From positions 248,001 through 312,000 of the forward strand of contig NZ_WAEM01000002.1 in NCBI RefSeq assembly GCF_008806775.1: a stretch of DNA of 64,000 nucleotides, read 5' to 3'. The notes beneath the pieces are model-generated. The model was given only the letters and a program-made list of their open reading frames with translations, was not told where the DNA came from and searched no databases. A program made the position numbers and the translations under genes. This DNA is from Flavobacterium luteum (GTDB lineage: Bacteria; Bacteroidota; Bacteroidia; Flavobacteriales; Flavobacteriaceae). Of the stretch, positions 16,946 through 25,211 are shown one piece after another (positions within the stretch are counted from its first letter, which is position 1; every line of letters begins with the position of its first letter).

Positions 16946-17587
16946 ATGCACTTCATATCTCAAGAACTAGAAGATTATATTGAGCAACATTCTCAAGTTG
17001 AACCCAAATTATTAGCTGCTTTAAACAAAGAAACCTACCAAAAAATTTTATTGCCTAGAATGTTAAGCGGGCATTTTCAAGGCAGGGTTTTGAGTATGTT
17101 GTCAAAATTAATTAGCCCTATAAATATTCTCGAAATTGGGACTTACACGGGTTACTCTGCATTATGCTTGTGCGAAGGCATGCAAGAAAACGGAATACTT
17201 CATACCATAGACATCAAAGAGGAGTTAATCGATTTTCAAAGAAAGCATTTTGACAAATCGCCTTGGGGCAAACAAATAGTGCAACATTTAGGCGAGGCAA
17301 TAGACATTATTCCGACTTTATCTATAAAATTTGATTTGGTTTTTATTGATGCCGATAAAGAAAATTACCTTAACTATTTTGAATTGGTAGTTCCTAAAAT
17401 GAATAAGGGCGGCGTCATTTTATCGGATAATGTATTGTGGAGTGGCAAGGTTTTAGAGCCATTGCAACCCAATGACAGTAGCACTAAAGTTTTATTGGAA
17501 TACAATGAATTATTAAATAATGACACTCGAGTAGAAACGGTTTTATTACCCATTAGAGATGGACTCACGGTCACTAGAGTACTTTAG
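16946..17587 (+). CDS. SAM-dependent O-methyltransferase (class I)
   Basis: A 213-residue Rossmann-fold methyltransferase related to the catechol/caffeoyl-CoA O-methyltransferase family. The SAM motif is ILEIGTYTGYSALCL (about 65-79), the acidic loop is TIDIKEE, and FDLVFIDADKENY carries the metal-binding Asp pair, followed by GGVILSDNVLWSG. The substrate is not deducible. Its 3' end overlaps the convergent PAP2 gene by 14 bases. Confidence 0.88.
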   Translation: MHFISQELEDYIEQHSQVEPKLLAALNKETYQKILLPRMLSGHFQGRVLSMLSKLISPINILEIGTYTGYSALCLCEGMQENGILHTIDIKEELIDFQRKHFDKSPWGKQIVQHLGEAIDIIPTLSIKFDLVFIDADKENYLNYFELVVPKMNKGGVILSDNVLWSGKVLEPLQPNDSSTKVLLEYNELLNNDTRVETVLLPIRDGLTVTRVL

Positions 17588-18137
17588 TTTTAAAAACATA
17601 TTTCGTATACAATTTATAAAAGACAACACCAAAAGTAGCCCCAACAACATAACCTGTTAGAATATCTATAGGATAATGCAATCCAAGGTAAATTCGGCTG
17701 TAGGCAAAAATCAATGGAAATATAAACAACAAATAAATATGTTTATAGTGTTTGCGCATTATTAAATACGTAAAAACCGCAGTAGCCATTGAACTTGTTG
17801 CGTGACCTGAAAAGAAACTTTTTGTATCACTCGATTTTACTATTCGAATAACATCTTTAATTTCAGGATCATTACAAGGCCTTAAGCGTTGAAAAATTTC
17901 TTTAAAAAGATTAGCGGTTTGATCGCAAATAACTATTAAAACACTTATAAATAAAATGTAATATAGAAAATTTTTCCAGCCAATTTTCTTTTGTAAAAGA
18001 TAAAAAACCAATAGAAATAAAGGAGTCCAATTGATTTGTTTCGTTATTAATAGCCACAATCCATCAAAAGTCTCTGAGCCTAATCCGTTTAGATAAACAA
18101 AAACAACTTTATCAAAATTGATGATTTTTTCAAGCAT
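17574..18137 (-). CDS. PAP2-family membrane phosphatase
   Basis: The 187-residue integral membrane protein has about five helices and all three phosphatase motifs: KEIFQRLRP, SFFSGHATS and SRIYLGLHYPID (catalytic His residues in the second and third). Such enzymes dephosphorylate lipid phosphates such as undecaprenyl diphosphate or phosphatidic acid on the periplasmic face. Its ATG shares one base with the tatA stop (TAATG), so the two genes are coupled. Confidence 0.88.
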   Translation of the reverse strand: MLEKIINFDKVVFVYLNGLGSETFDGLWLLITKQINWTPLFLLVFYLLQKKIGWKNFLYYILFISVLIVICDQTANLFKEIFQRLRPCNDPEIKDVIRIVKSSDTKSFFSGHATSSMATAVFTYLIMRKHYKHIYLLFIFPLIFAYSRIYLGLHYPIDILTGYVVGATFGVVFYKLYTKYVFKTKVL

Positions 18138-18448
18138 TACAGTTGTCTTTTTATTGGTCCAGTAACTTCTTCAATATCTTCCTTTATTTTGGTTACAGTA
18201 GAGTTAGCATTTCCTATTAAGTTTTCTTTTGCTTTATTTATTTCTGAAGATATGTCAGTTATGGTCGTATCATAACCTGTACCATCTACTCCTTTTTGAA
18301 TTTCACTTTTAATATCATTAGTTGCGTTTTTTAATTGCGCCATTAATTTACCAAAAGTCCTAGCCATTTCTGGAACTTTATCTGATCCGAAAAGCATTAA
18401 AACTACAAGCAGTATAAAAAATATTTCTCCGCCTCCTATACCAAACAT
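18137..18448 (-). CDS. tatA: Twin-arginine translocase subunit TatA/TatE
   Basis: The 103-residue protein has an N-terminal membrane helix (EIFFILLVVLMLFGSDKVPEMARTFGK, first part of the region) followed by an amphipathic helix and a polar, charged tail, the standard TatA architecture. The FG dipeptide after the helix is present. It would form the pore-like element of the Tat export pathway in the inner membrane. No tatC gene is in the window. It is co-transcribed with the PAP2 gene. Confidence 0.9.
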   Translation of the reverse strand: MFGIGGGEIFFILLVVLMLFGSDKVPEMARTFGKLMAQLKNATNDIKSEIQKGVDGTGYDTTITDISSEINKAKENLIGNANSTVTKIKEDIEEVTGPIKRQL

Positions 18449-18523
18449 AATAATTGTTGTTTATTTCAATGCAAAAATACAAAAACTTCGGCATCTATTA
18501 TTTTGTGTAATAAATTAAAAATG

Positions 18524-19258
18524 TTATTCTTTTTTAAAAATAAGTTGACAATAATTTGTTGCTAATCCTTTTATTAAAAACAATGTCATTGCTTTATTTT
18601 TAGATTCTAATGCTCGCGAAAAATCAGCATCTTCTATCAAATAATATTGAAATCCTTTGATATATGCTGTAGGAATTTTTAAAACCTCTGTATAATAGTC
18701 GTCTTTATAATAGCCATCTAATCTTACTAGCAATTTTTCATGCTTTTCGACAATAATTTCTTTTTTCAACATTTTTGTTCGGCCAGTAAACCAGTTAATT
18801 AGAGGGTTAAGGGGTACTAGTCCTCCTCCTGATGTTGCTTCATATAATTTCCGTTCTGCATGAGTATATTTTTTAGCCGGCTTTTGCAAAACTCCAGCAG
18901 AAACTGCATTAATAGCTTCGTTTTGATTGACAACTACCTCTTTTAATTGATTGTTTTTAGTTTTCATTTTTACAATAATTTCACCTGATTTTAAATCATC
19001 TAGACTTATTTTTAATTTTTTGGGCTCAAGGTTTACTGCAGAAAACAGAATAATATCACCAACTGAAACACTCATAGATACAATTCCATACTTATTTGAT
19101 GCTGTGGCTTTTTGACTTATTTCATTAACTACATTAACTTTCTCTACGGGAATAGAGTCGACTAGAATTTGAAATGTAATTTTTTCTTCTATGAATGATT
19201 GGCTCGAGGCAATTTGAAAAACGAAAAACAGCATGAATAATAGAGATTTATTTCTCAA
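18524..19258 (-). CDS. Carboxypeptidase-like regulatory domain protein (second of a tandem pair)
   Basis: A 244-residue secreted protein with a signal peptide (about 1-19, ending ASSQS) followed by a beta-sandwich of the carboxypeptidase-regulatory/CNA-B type (about 22-110) ending LKEVVVN, then an unrecognised helical C-terminal part. The start is TTG and overlaps the end of the upstream gene by 11 bases. The upstream gene encodes a protein with the same layout, suggesting an old tandem duplication. The function is unknown. The envelope location is inferred from the signal peptide. Confidence 0.7.
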   Translation of the reverse strand: MRNKSLLFMLFFVFQIASSQSFIEEKITFQILVDSIPVEKVNVVNEISQKATASNKYGIVSMSVSVGDIILFSAVNLEPKKLKISLDDLKSGEIIVKMKTKNNQLKEVVVNQNEAINAVSAGVLQKPAKKYTHAERKLYEATSGGGLVPLNPLINWFTGRTKMLKKEIIVEKHEKLLVRLDGYYKDDYYTEVLKIPTAYIKGFQYYLIEDADFSRALESKNKAMTLFLIKGLATNYCQLIFKKE

Positions 19259-19994
19259 AATTGGCGATTTTTTTAAATTCTATATTCTTCTCTATTAAAA
19301 AATCCATTAATTCAAATTTTGTATTGGATTTTAATAATACACTTGATTTTGGGTCGTTTTCACAATAAACAAGAAAAAGTTTAATCTCATCATCTTTTAA
19401 CTTTAATGTGTTGTTAAAAAAAGAATAATCAATTTTTTTCATGACAAGTTCTGTAAAATCTGTTTTAGTTGTAAAATCTAATATTTTAGGCGTATTAATC
19501 TTCAATATTTTAAAAACATCTTTATAGATACGAACAAAATCCATGGGGTTTTCAAGAACATTTACTGGAATCATTGCTTTGTTTTTGGGAGATGACTTCT
19601 CATCGTCAAAATACTTTTTATCAATAATTGCCTGAGAACTAGCAATTGGTTTTGTTTTTTTTTCTTTAAACACCACAACTTCTGATAATTGATAGCTAAA
19701 TGCTTCTAATTTTACTTTAATTTCAGATCCTTTAATTTCAGAATAGATTATTTTTTTGGATTTAAATTGCAAGCCCGAAAAAACTAAAGTATCACTTTGC
19801 ATTACATATATTGAGAAATACCCTTGATTGCTTGTAACAGTGCCTGTCTTTGAATTCGCATTAAAAACAACAACATTCTCTACATTGATAGAATCATTAA
19901 CAACCTGACCATGAATTAACTTCCTTGTCCCAATTTGACCTAAACAAATTTGACCAAATAAAAAAAATGCTAGTATTCCTATTTTACTTTTCAT
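19248..19994 (-). CDS. Carboxypeptidase-like regulatory domain protein (first of a tandem pair)
   Basis: The 248-residue secreted protein has signal peptide MKSKIGILAFFLFGQICLGQ and a regulatory beta-sandwich (about 24-112, HGQVVNDSINVENVVVFN through LSEVVVF), then a helical C-terminal region. A GTG at 20003 is an alternative start, but the ATG at 19994 gives the cleaner signal peptide. This domain is often found at the N-terminus of TonB-dependent receptors, but here it stands without a barrel. It overlaps its downstream paralogue. Confidence 0.72.
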   Translation of the reverse strand: MKSKIGILAFFLFGQICLGQIGTRKLIHGQVVNDSINVENVVVFNANSKTGTVTSNQGYFSIYVMQSDTLVFSGLQFKSKKIIYSEIKGSEIKVKLEAFSYQLSEVVVFKEKKTKPIASSQAIIDKKYFDDEKSSPKNKAMIPVNVLENPMDFVRIYKDVFKILKINTPKILDFTTKTDFTELVMKKIDYSFFNNTLKLKDDEIKLFLVYCENDPKSSVLLKSNTKFELMDFLIEKNIEFKKIANFEK

Positions 19995-20016
19995 CTTCAA
20001 CACTATTTAGACATCT

Positions 20017-20024
20017 CAAAGCTA
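20017..20024 (-). promoter_or_regulatory. Candidate -7 element of the regulatory-domain pair
   Basis: The minus strand reads TAGCTTTG, fitting TAnnTTTG, 22 bases upstream of the ATG at 19994. The remaining 260 bases up to pepE show no gene or clear structure. Confidence 0.4.
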
Positions 20025-20286
20025 CTTCTCGTATTAAGAAAGACACTATTATTTTATTTTTAGCATTCAATGTACTAACAAAGCTAGTGATTTCTGGGAC
20101 ACAATCTTTAAATTATGTTATATATTCTACTATAAGCTAAGCCTTTATTTGTTTTGTAAATGTATTTTAATAGCCTCACAATAAATTGCTAATAGCTTAC
20201 TAATTTTAAGTTAATTTAAAAAAATATTTTGCTTATAGGTTTCCTATATTTTTTATCTTTATACTAAAATAGCACCATTTCAAAAA

Positions 20287-21003
20287 ATGATAAACCTTAT
20301 TATTGCTAGTACTTCAACGTTATGGGGTGAAGATTATTTAGAATATCTTTTACCGCATTTAGAAAATCATTTCAAAGATTGTAAAACTGTTCTGTTTATT
20401 CCCTATGCTAGACCAGGCGGCATTTCGCATGAAGAATATACCAACAGAGTACATTTAGCATTTTCTAAAATAAATATTACGGTTCGAGGCATTCATGAAT
20501 TTGAAAACCCGGCAGAAGCTATTGAAAAAGCAGAAGGGATTTTTACAGGAGGTGGAAACACGTTTCTATTGGTTTATGAATTGTATAAAAAAGAAATAAT
20601 GACCGTTTTAGCGACAACTCTAAAAAAAGGAACTCCTTATTTAGGCACAAGTGCTGGAAGTAATATTTGCGGCTTAACCATGCAAACAACAAATGATATG
20701 CCTATTGTTTATCCGCCAAGTTTCAAAACACTAGGATTAATTCCTTTTAATTTGAATCCACATTACATAGATGCTCTTTTGCAATCAAAATATATGGGAG
20801 AAACACGTGAAACTCGTATTTCTGAATTCCATCAATTTAATTCTATTCCCGTTTTAGGTTTACGGGAAGGAAGTTGGTTAGAGATAAATGGAGATAATAT
20901 TATTCTTAAAGGATCCCGTTCTGCTCGACTCTTTAGAAAAGATCAGACTCCTCAAGAATTAGTAAGCGAAACAAATCTGAGTCAAATAGATTTTTTAAAC
21001 TGA
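20287..21003 (+). CDS. pepE: Dipeptidase E (alpha-aspartyl dipeptidase, family S51)
   Basis: A 238-residue cytoplasmic serine peptidase. The nucleophile elbow GTSAGSN places Ser122. Asp137 (TTNDMPI) and His159 (NLNPHYID) complete the triad at spacings matching E. coli PepE (Ser120, Asp135, His157). IFTGGGNTF is the conserved glycine-rich turn. The enzyme cleaves Asp-X dipeptides. It is monocistronic and ends at a strong bidirectional terminator. Confidence 0.93.
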   Translation: MINLIIASTSTLWGEDYLEYLLPHLENHFKDCKTVLFIPYARPGGISHEEYTNRVHLAFSKINITVRGIHEFENPAEAIEKAEGIFTGGGNTFLLVYELYKKEIMTVLATTLKKGTPYLGTSAGSNICGLTMQTTNDMPIVYPPSFKTLGLIPFNLNPHYIDALLQSKYMGETRETRISEFHQFNSIPVLGLREGSWLEINGDNIILKGSRSARLFRKDQTPQELVSETNLSQIDFLN

Positions 21004-21014
21004 AAAATTAAAAA

Positions 21015-21037
21015 AAAATCGCTCAATGAGCGATTTT
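21015..21037. terminator. Bidirectional terminator between pepE and the CBM gene
   Basis: AAAATCGCTCA and TGAGCGATTTT form a near-perfect hairpin with A- and T-rich flanks, so it can act in both directions. Confidence 0.85.
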
Positions 21038-21056
21038 ATATTTTGTAGATTTAAAT

Positions 21057-21353
21057 TTACAATTCTAATACGCCATTTTCAGCACCTGCAAATTCATTCC
21101 AGATGAAATAATCCGCTTCAGAATCGTTAACATAAACACCATCAACAACATACTTAAATTCATAGATAGCGTCTGTATTTAATTCGAAAACTCCTTTAAA
21201 AGTTCCGTTTTTTAATTTGCTAAGTTGTCCTTCTTCTACACTCCAGTTGTTGAAATCACCTACTACTGATGCATTAGTTGCATCTTTTGCATCAACACTA
21301 AAAGTTACTTTGCAAACTGGTTTCGATTTTATAAATTGTTTCTTAATAGACAT
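21057..21353 (-). CDS. Small isoamylase-N/CBM48-like glycogen-binding domain protein
   Basis: The 98-residue protein is almost entirely one early-set beta-sandwich: CKVTFSVDAKDATNASVVGDFNNW, then KLKNGTFKGVFEL and YEFKYVVDGVY (each a typical AMPK-glycogen-binding-domain motif). No catalytic domain is attached, so it may bind glucans or regulate a partner. I chose the ATG at 21353 because it gives MSIKKQFIKSKPVCKV; an ATG at 21398 would add 15 residues that look non-conserved. Confidence 0.82.
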   Translation of the reverse strand: MSIKKQFIKSKPVCKVTFSVDAKDATNASVVGDFNNWSVEEGQLSKLKNGTFKGVFELNTDAIYEFKYVVDGVYVNDSEADYFIWNEFAGAENGVLEL

Positions 21354-21684
21354 AACTGTTTCATTTTTAGAATTATGGGACAAAGAAAGTAAATTCATTT
21401 GAACTATCCATAACTCTTGTTACGAATTAGGATAATGACAAGAAGTATCAAAAAAAATAACCATATTCATAACTTTTAACATTTTAAATTTCTATATACT
21501 TAAAGTGCAAACGTTTTTCTATTACATATTCTTCATTCTAATACTATTACTTTTTAAGAAAAATCCAATAATTCTGGTATTAAAAACATCAATTTAAACA
21601 GAATTCTTTTCGATTTTAAAAATAAACATCCGTTTTGTTTATTAATTTTTATAAATTAAAGAATAATCAACTTTTGTAACATCT
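21354..21684. other. Gene-free stretch between the CBM gene and the DUF423 gene
   Basis: AT-rich, with no ORF, hairpin or repeat that I can support. The promoter of the CBM gene must lie here, but I see no clean TAnnTTTG element. Confidence 0.5.
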
Positions 21685-22071
21685 TCATCTTTTATTATTT
21701 ATAACTGCGATAAAAGTAAAAAGCCAAGCCCCAATAAGGAATAATCCTCCAATAGGAGTAATAAAACCTATTGCTCTAAAATCAATACTAGTTAAGTCAT
21801 TTGTTGCTAAAAGATAAATGGAACCCGAAAAAAAGAGAACTCCTAACACCACTAAGTATAAAATTGTTCTTTTAGCCTTTTCGGTTACCAAAGTTGTTGT
21901 GCCAACAAACAATAAAAATAAAGTATGATACATTTGATATTTCACTCCAGTTTCAAAGGCAATCAATTGTTCTGTTGATAAAACTTTTTTCAATGCATGT
22001 GCTCCAAAAGCGCCTAGAACAATAGCAATTACTCCAAATAGTAACGCTGTTAATACCATTTTTCTTTCCAT
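21685..22071 (-). CDS. DUF423-family membrane protein
   Basis: The 128-residue protein has four hydrophobic segments. The signature LGAFGAHALKKVLS near residues 20-33 and GVKYQMYHTLFLLFVG near 42-57 match the DUF423 (YgdD) family. The biochemical function of the family is unknown. The product sits in the inner membrane. It stands alone. Confidence 0.88.
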   Translation of the reverse strand: MERKMVLTALLFGVIAIVLGAFGAHALKKVLSTEQLIAFETGVKYQMYHTLFLLFVGTTTLVTEKAKRTILYLVVLGVLFFSGSIYLLATNDLTSIDFRAIGFITPIGGLFLIGAWLFTFIAVINNKR

Positions 22072-22151
22072 TATATTTTATTTTTTTATAAAAAGTAAAA
22101 TTATTGGTTATACATGAAAATAGAAAGCTATTTATGATTTATTAATTCCTT

Positions 22152-22179
22152 TTGTTACTAATAAAAAATATTATATTTG
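22152..22179 (+). promoter_or_regulatory. Promoter of the DUF3108 gene
   Basis: TTG at 22152-22154, a 17-base spacer and TATATTTG at 22172-22179, matching both elements of the flavobacterial promoter. It lies 25 bases before the ATG. Confidence 0.7.
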
Positions 22180-22204
22180 TAATTCATAAAAATAGAGAAC
22201 CCTA

Positions 22205-22972
22205 ATGAGAAAAATACTTTTAATTCTTACTGTTATTCTAACGATTAACTCGCTTTTTGGACAAGTAAACAAAACTGTAAAATCAGGAGAGAAATTTATT
22301 TATGCGGCTTCCTATAACATGAGCGGTCTGATGACACAACTCGCCCAGGTAACTATGGAAACCGAAACGGTAAAGACTTCCAAAAAAACCTTACTTCATT
22401 TAAGTTGTCAAGCCACAACTTTTAGTAAATGGGATACTTTTTTTAAGATTAGAGATTTATATGAATCTTATGTAGATCCTATTACGCTAAAACCTAGTTT
22501 ATATAAAAGAGATATTTTTGAGGGCAAATACACTAAGAGAGAAAAATACATTTTCAAAAATGACGGAAAAACTATAGAAAGTACCGTTAATAAAAAAAAT
22601 ACTCCTGAAACTAAAAAAACCTTCCAAATCGGTGGAGCAACTCAAGATGTAGTTTCTTTATTATACAAAGTAAGAACAATAGATTTCAGCACATTTAAAC
22701 CCGGACAAATAAAATCTTTTATAGTAGTTTTTGACCAAAAAGAAATGGCAGTTTCGGTAAAATTTATGGGTAAAGAATCTGTTTCAGCTGGAAACTTAGG
22801 AACAAAAACATGTTATAAAATTTCTATTGGAGCAAAAACCCAAGCCCTTAGAGGAACTGACAAAAATATCATTTGGCTTACTGCCGATTCGGCAAAAATA
22901 CCTGCTTTAATCAAATTTAGTATTCCTGTGGGAACAGGACAACTTACATTAACTAACGCTTCTGGATTATAA
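22205..22972 (+). CDS. DUF3108 domain-containing secreted protein
   Basis: A 255-residue protein with a signal peptide (about 1-19, ending LFGQ) followed by a beta-rich domain containing GEKFIYAASYNMSGL, FKIRDLYESYVDPITLKPSLYKRDI (in parts) and a C-terminal WLTADSAKIPALIKF, as in DUF3108 proteins. It is probably periplasmic, possibly an envelope polymer or lipid-handling factor. The function is unknown. A small membrane-protein gene follows after 4 bases. Confidence 0.8.
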   Translation: MRKILLILTVILTINSLFGQVNKTVKSGEKFIYAASYNMSGLMTQLAQVTMETETVKTSKKTLLHLSCQATTFSKWDTFFKIRDLYESYVDPITLKPSLYKRDIFEGKYTKREKYIFKNDGKTIESTVNKKNTPETKKTFQIGGATQDVVSLLYKVRTIDFSTFKPGQIKSFIVVFDQKEMAVSVKFMGKESVSAGNLGTKTCYKISIGAKTQALRGTDKNIIWLTADSAKIPALIKFSIPVGTGQLTLTNASGL

Positions 22973-22976
22973 AATT

Positions 22977-23291
22977 ATGAGAAAATTATTTATTGTTTTA
23001 GCCATTGTATTTGCAATTCTAGGAATTGTATTTGCCGTATTACCTTTGGGAACCTTAGCACTATTGCCTGTAGGATTGGCATTAATTTTTGCTTTTATAG
23101 CATTTATACAATCCGATATTAATCAAAAAAGTTTGCCTAAATGGATTCTTATTATCATGGGAATTACACTAATTGTTGTAGTTGGAAAAGTAACTCTTAT
23201 AAAGGATGAAGTAGCCAAAGACGAACAATTTGAACAAAAAAAGATAGAATCTAAGCAAGAAGATTTAAAGGATTTAGAAGATTTAGAATAA
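22977..23291 (+). CDS. Small membrane protein of unknown function
   Basis: The 104-residue product has two or three hydrophobic segments (about 4-25, 28-44 and 54-70) and a strongly charged C-terminal tail rich in Lys, Glu and Asp ending KDLEDLE. No family is recognised. The 4-base gap to the DUF3108 gene and the terminator just downstream make these two genes an operon. Confidence 0.72.
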   Translation: MRKLFIVLAIVFAILGIVFAVLPLGTLALLPVGLALIFAFIAFIQSDINQKSLPKWILIIMGITLIVVVGKVTLIKDEVAKDEQFEQKKIESKQEDLKDLEDLE

Positions 23292-23311
23292 TCTCCCTTT
23301 ACCTAAAATAG

Positions 23312-23338
23312 AAAGCTCACTTCATGTGGGCTTTTTTA
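23312..23338 (+). terminator. Rho-independent terminator
   Basis: AAAGCTCAC / GTGGGCTTT hairpin (one G-U pair) with a 5-base loop, followed by a T run. Confidence 0.75.
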
Positions 23339-23374
23339 TTAATTTTCACTGCTGTTTATATTCTATCATGACTC

Positions 23375-24991
23375 TTATTCCTTGATAATTTTCACAACAA
23401 AAATCTCGGTTAGCGTATTAATTTTTAAAATATAATTTCCTTTTTTAAAAGTTGACACATCAATCTTTGAAATAAACGTTGATGGTTTTATTAATTCTTT
23501 TTTCAAGCATTTGCCTTGAACATCATAAATAGAATAATCAACAATTGAAATGAATTCAGAATTCAATTTGATATTTACAAAATCTTTTGTGGGATTTGGA
23601 TATGTAAATATGTTCGTTGTTTTTCTATTTGTTTTGGGAAGACCTAATACATCTGATAAATTAAACCTTGAAACGCCTATATTAGACGACGTACTCCCAG
23701 CTACTAATATTTGATTTGTGGGAAGATATATGGCATCATAAGCAGTCACAACAGGGTTGGGGTCGGTATTTTTATAATAATATTTACCGCTAGTAGCAAA
23801 AGTTAAATCTAAAACACCATCCTCACTGTAACGAGTCATCGCCAAACTAGCTCCAAAAGCTCTTCCTACTAGAATTATTTTACTATCGGGCTGAAATAAA
23901 ATTTGATAAGCAGTATCATTACTATAAGTAAACTCTGTAAATACTTTTCCTTGATTTCCAAAGGTTGTGTCTAAATCCCCATTCGCATTATACCGAAGCA
24001 TCATAAAGGCCTTTCCTTCATTAAAGGAAGTGTATTTTTCACCAGCAACAATAAACTTGCCGCCTTTTTGAAATTTCATACTTGTAACGTCTATTAAACT
24101 AGAACCAGAGAGTCCAATATCAGTTTTTACGGTTCCGTTTACACCAAAAGAAGGGTCTAAATTTCCTTTTGAATCAAATTTAGCAACTGCTACCATTTGG
24201 TTTGATATTCCTGAAACAATTATTTCTTGATCATCCGTTAACAATAAAGAATTCCCAAAATCACCATTATTATTATCTCCAAAAGATAATACCACTTTTC
24301 CATTACTGCCAAAAGTAGTATCTAATGTGCCATTTGTATTATATCTAGCCAAAATAAAATTCCCATGCTGTGAGGAATATTCTGGCGGATAGGTAGAACC
24401 ATCTGTAAAATTAGTTTTCCCACATAGTACAATTTTGCCGTCATTTTGAATTTTAACATCGGTTGCGCTATCTGAAAAACCATCAAAATCGGTAAAAACT
24501 TTTCCCCCAACTCCAAAACTCGTATCTAAAGTTCCATCTTTATTGTATCGCGCCATGGCAACATCCAAAAAATTATACAAGTTAAAATTTGAAGTATTTC
24601 CAACGGCGACAATTTTGTCATCTGTTTGAATAGCAATAGCCAATATCGCATCATAAGTGCTGCTTAAATTATAGGGAGGATTAACAAAATCTGTGTTAGT
24701 AACACCATTGGTTCCAAAAGTGATGTCTAGACTCCCATCAGCATTCATTCTGGTCAAACCAAATTCAGTTCCAGTTCCAATAGGGGTTTTAGTTCCTGCT
24801 AAAACAATTTTACCATCGCTTTGCAAAGCAATTGCATTGGCACGTGAGGTAGCGAGAGAAGTTGGAGAATTTTTGGGAAAAACAGCAACTTGGGTGCCAT
24901 TATTTCCAAAACTTGTGTCGAGACTTATTGCTTGAGAAAAAGCTGTAGTAATACAAAAAACGAGACTAAAGATTAAGTAAATTCTATACAT
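23375..24991 (-). CDS. Delta-60 repeat protein with type IX secretion sorting domain
   Basis: The 538-residue exported protein has a signal peptide (about 1-19). Residues 20-440 carry tandem repeats of about 50-60 residues with the pattern LDTSFGNNGT, ARYNKDGTLDTSFGVGGKV and IQxDGKIVLxG, predicted as a beta-propeller-like fold. The last 75 residues (TYPNPTKDFVNIKL to the terminal VVKIIKE) form a type A T9SS C-terminal sorting domain. It should be secreted or attached at the cell surface. No partner gene is adjacent and its ligand is unknown. Confidence 0.9.
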   Translation of the reverse strand: MYRIYLIFSLVFCITTAFSQAISLDTSFGNNGTQVAVFPKNSPTSLATSRANAIALQSDGKIVLAGTKTPIGTGTEFGLTRMNADGSLDITFGTNGVTNTDFVNPPYNLSSTYDAILAIAIQTDDKIVAVGNTSNFNLYNFLDVAMARYNKDGTLDTSFGVGGKVFTDFDGFSDSATDVKIQNDGKIVLCGKTNFTDGSTYPPEYSSQHGNFILARYNTNGTLDTTFGSNGKVVLSFGDNNNGDFGNSLLLTDDQEIIVSGISNQMVAVAKFDSKGNLDPSFGVNGTVKTDIGLSGSSLIDVTSMKFQKGGKFIVAGEKYTSFNEGKAFMMLRYNANGDLDTTFGNQGKVFTEFTYSNDTAYQILFQPDSKIILVGRAFGASLAMTRYSEDGVLDLTFATSGKYYYKNTDPNPVVTAYDAIYLPTNQILVAGSTSSNIGVSRFNLSDVLGLPKTNRKTTNIFTYPNPTKDFVNIKLNSEFISIVDYSIYDVQGKCLKKELIKPSTFISKIDVSTFKKGNYILKINTLTEIFVVKIIKE

Positions 24992-25183
24992 GATATTTTA
25001 TTAAAACAAAGAAGCGAAGCTAGTTAATTGTTTGTATACAAACAAATTAATTAAATTTTTCTTACTTCAAATTCATCGTTGTATTAATATTAAAACTTTA
25101 AATGATTACAAAAACTTTTAGAAACTATCCTCAAAAAATCAATCAAAATTATACATTATATCTTACAAGCATTTACAATTTAA

Positions 25184-25191
25184 TATATTTG
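25184..25191 (+). promoter_or_regulatory. -7 promoter element of the saccharopine dehydrogenase-like gene
   Basis: TATATTTG, 20 bases before the ATG. Confidence 0.6.
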
Positions 25192-25211
25192 TATCACTAT
25201 TCACAAAAACA

